DNA from: Monomorium pharaonis
Taxonomy: Eukaryota > Arthropoda > Insecta > Hymenoptera > Formicidae
Direction: 5' to 3'
DNA length: 64,000 nucleotides
Assembly: GCF_013373865.1 (NCBI RefSeq)
Contig: NC_050468.1
Location: forward strand, 11,284,510-11,348,509
Of the stretch, positions 62,487-64,000 are shown piece after piece (positions within the stretch are counted from its first letter, which is position 1; the number at the start of each line of letters is the position of its first letter). A program made the translations under genes and the position numbers. A model generated the notes under the pieces. That model worked only from the letters and a program-made list of their open reading frames with translations, had not been told where the DNA came from and made no database searches.

Positions 62487-63287
62487 AGTTTTTGGATAGT
62501 TACGGTGTTATAATTAATAAAAACATTTTTTAAACAATTATTTTGCCCGGAAAACTTGAATTTTTAAAGCTAGACCTGAAATGCTAATGAAATATCAACT
62601 GATCTATTTATTTTAACGTAATTCTCATATAGTTCCGGACGCGTACAATAATTTGCTATAGAATTCAGGTGATATAATTAATTAAAACATTTTTTAAACA
62701 ATTATATTTTCCGGAAAACTTGAATTTTGTGGGTTGACGGGAAATGCTAATCAAATATCGAGAATTTTATTTACTTTAACACAGTTTTCCTACAGTTCCG
62801 GACGTGTACAATAATTTTCTAAAGAGTTCGCCAGAAAGCAAAAGTTTTGAAAATTGATTGAAAATTAACAGGTAACATTACATATAATATATTATAATTT
62901 TTAATTTATTTAAAGAGGATTAAGTATGGAGATAAAGTATGTAAGAGTGATATTAAGAAACATGAAAATATAATATAATCACTAATTTGTGTTTAGTGAG
63001 TGAGAGAGGGGCGGAGGGGGGAGAGTGGGAGAGCGTGAGAGATAAAGAAGATATTAAATAAGAAAGTAAAGTGTAAGAGTAATATTGAACAATATGAAAA
63101 TAATATAATTAATATCATTAATATTATAATTAATAATTTAGAGAGTGGGAGAAAGAGCGTGAGATAGAGAAGAGCATTAAATATGATAAAGTGTGTGAGA
63201 GTAATATTACAGAAGAAAAAAAAGTGCAATGTTTAATATAAAAATGCTAAGTGGCGCGCGCAAAGCGCGCGCAATGTTGTGTTCTAG
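62487..63287 (+). mobile_element. Helitron-like element, 3' part, with diverged 164-bp satellite units
   Basis: About two diverged units of the 23.8-26.9 kb satellite (TAGTTCCGGACGCGTAC near 62630 and GTTCCGGACGTGTAC near 62796) lead into a GAGAGTGGGAGA-type region, then a perfect stem GCGCGCGC (63254-63261), loop AAA, GCGCGCGC (63265-63272), and CTAG (63284-63287) followed by T. The rest of the element lies in or beyond the gap. Confidence 0.65.
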
Positions 63288-63354
63288 TATATAAAAACAT
63301 ATTGAAATATTACAAACAAATTTTTTATTTTTCAATTGTTTATTTTTAATACTG

Positions 63355-63500
63355 TTACGCCCCTGCCCGTTTAATCGGTGAGCTGTTCTGACCGATCAAT
63401 ATATTGATTTTTGTGAAAAGCGTTGTCAGCTGTCATCAGCTTGAGTCATCAGTGTTGTGTGTCTTTTTCCTTTCCGTAAGCGCGCGCGTAACAATACATA
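63355..63500. mobile_element. Diverged relic of the family-4 palindromic MITE
   Basis: TGACCGATCAATATATTGATTTTTGTGAAAAGCGTTGTCA resembles an arm of 39888-40099 (GCCGATCGATATATTGATTT, AGCGTTGTCAAGCTCA). Only one arm is clear. Confidence 0.4.
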
Positions 63501-63641
63501 TACATTCCATAGGCATACAGCTGCATAACCAAGCAAAGAGCAAAATTAAAACTTTACTTTTAAAAGTATCAATAGTAAGTTTGTTGTTACTGCATAAGGT
63601 TTCCGATAGATCTTTGTCTTGCAATGATTCAGTCAAAATAT

Positions 63642-63950
63642 TTAAATTTGTAGTACTGTATTTGTTTCTTTAGTTAAATATACAATATCATTATTAAAGT
63701 CACTTGGTTCTTCAGATATTTTACAAGGTGATGATTCTTCGGACAATTTTTGCACACAATGTTTATTTTTAATATGTCTTACTAATAAATGAACACAAGT
63801 GAATTTGTAAAAGCAATCTGTAAAATTGCATTGCGCCTCATAATTTATTAGTACTTTATGTTTTAGTTTTATGTGGCTTATCAAAGACTTTAATGATAAG
63901 AATGAATGGTCGCTAGATAAGAAGGTCGATAAGAAGAAACAAGAATACAT
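63642..63950 (-). pseudogene. C2H2 zinc-finger protein fragment
   Basis: About 102 open minus-strand codons include SLKSLISHIKLKH and CNFTDCFYKFTCVHLLVRHI, the latter a C2H2 finger with its HIKNKHC end. A second open stretch, in a different frame (about 63636-63500, ESLQDKDLSETLC, FKSKVLILL), follows directly and looks like the continuation after a frameshift. N-terminal fingers of this kind precede domesticated or transposon-derived proteins in many insects; the exact family cannot be named. The 3' side is interrupted by the MITE relic. Confidence 0.45.
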
Positions 63951-64000
63951 TTTCTTTATATTAACGCAAACTTAAAATCTAGTATATTACATTATTTTTA

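Noticed and set aside
61970..62533. 187-codon plus-strand frame across the N gap
   Set aside because: It is made almost entirely of unknown bases.

Overview
This is AT-rich insect nuclear DNA, most likely hymenopteran and possibly an ant. The evidence is long genes with many small GT-AG exons, dense DNA-transposon and Helitron debris, a Maverick/Polinton-type DNA polymerase, and an assembly gap of exactly 500 N. The species call is inference. No CRISPR array, operon, rRNA gene or functional tRNA gene is visible.

The main content is a tandem cluster of large receptor genes, all on the minus strand. Gene C (49657-39714), gene B (36966-16242) and gene A (9055 to beyond the left edge) share 18 homologous ectodomain exons with conserved splice phases. 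Each encodes a signal peptide, a farnesoic-acid-O-methyltransferase-like (Methyltransf_FA) domain, a MAM-like domain, two EGF-like cysteine modules and about six fibronectin III (FN3) domains. Gene B continues into a transmembrane helix and two tyrosine-phosphatase (PTP) domains. Its rebuilt coding sequence is 5991 nt, exactly 1997 codons. Both B phosphatase domains have damaged catalytic motifs. Gene C is open from signal peptide to membrane helix, then stops after about 42 cytoplasmic residues; a decayed scrap of the PTP end lies just downstream. A fourth copy, D (51430-50521), is a frameshifted relic of two 3' exons. The cluster therefore shows duplication followed by loss or decay of the phosphatase output.

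The introns and spacers are full of mobile DNA. A broken Helitron (11.25-15.38 kb) carries Rep and Pif1-helicase fragments and is split by a 1082-bp TA-flanked element with 279-bp inverted repeats. Several Helitron-like non-autonomous elements share a GC-rich 3' hairpin followed by CTRR|T and carry different tandem-repeat cargo: a 164-bp satellite (23.8-26.9 kb, again at 62.5-62.9 kb beside the gap) and a GAGTGAGC minisatellite (32.9-33.8 kb). Other elements are hAT-type elements with 8-bp target duplications, a TTAA-flanked element, a mariner relic, several palindromic MITEs, and a tRNA-like SINE head inside a palindrome.

The right third (51.4-64 kb) is gene-poor. It holds a nearly intact minus-strand protein-primed-type DNA polymerase B (57045-54470) with no other recognisable Polinton gene, two GC-richer orphan coding fragments, the 500-N gap, and a C2H2 zinc-finger fragment at the right edge.
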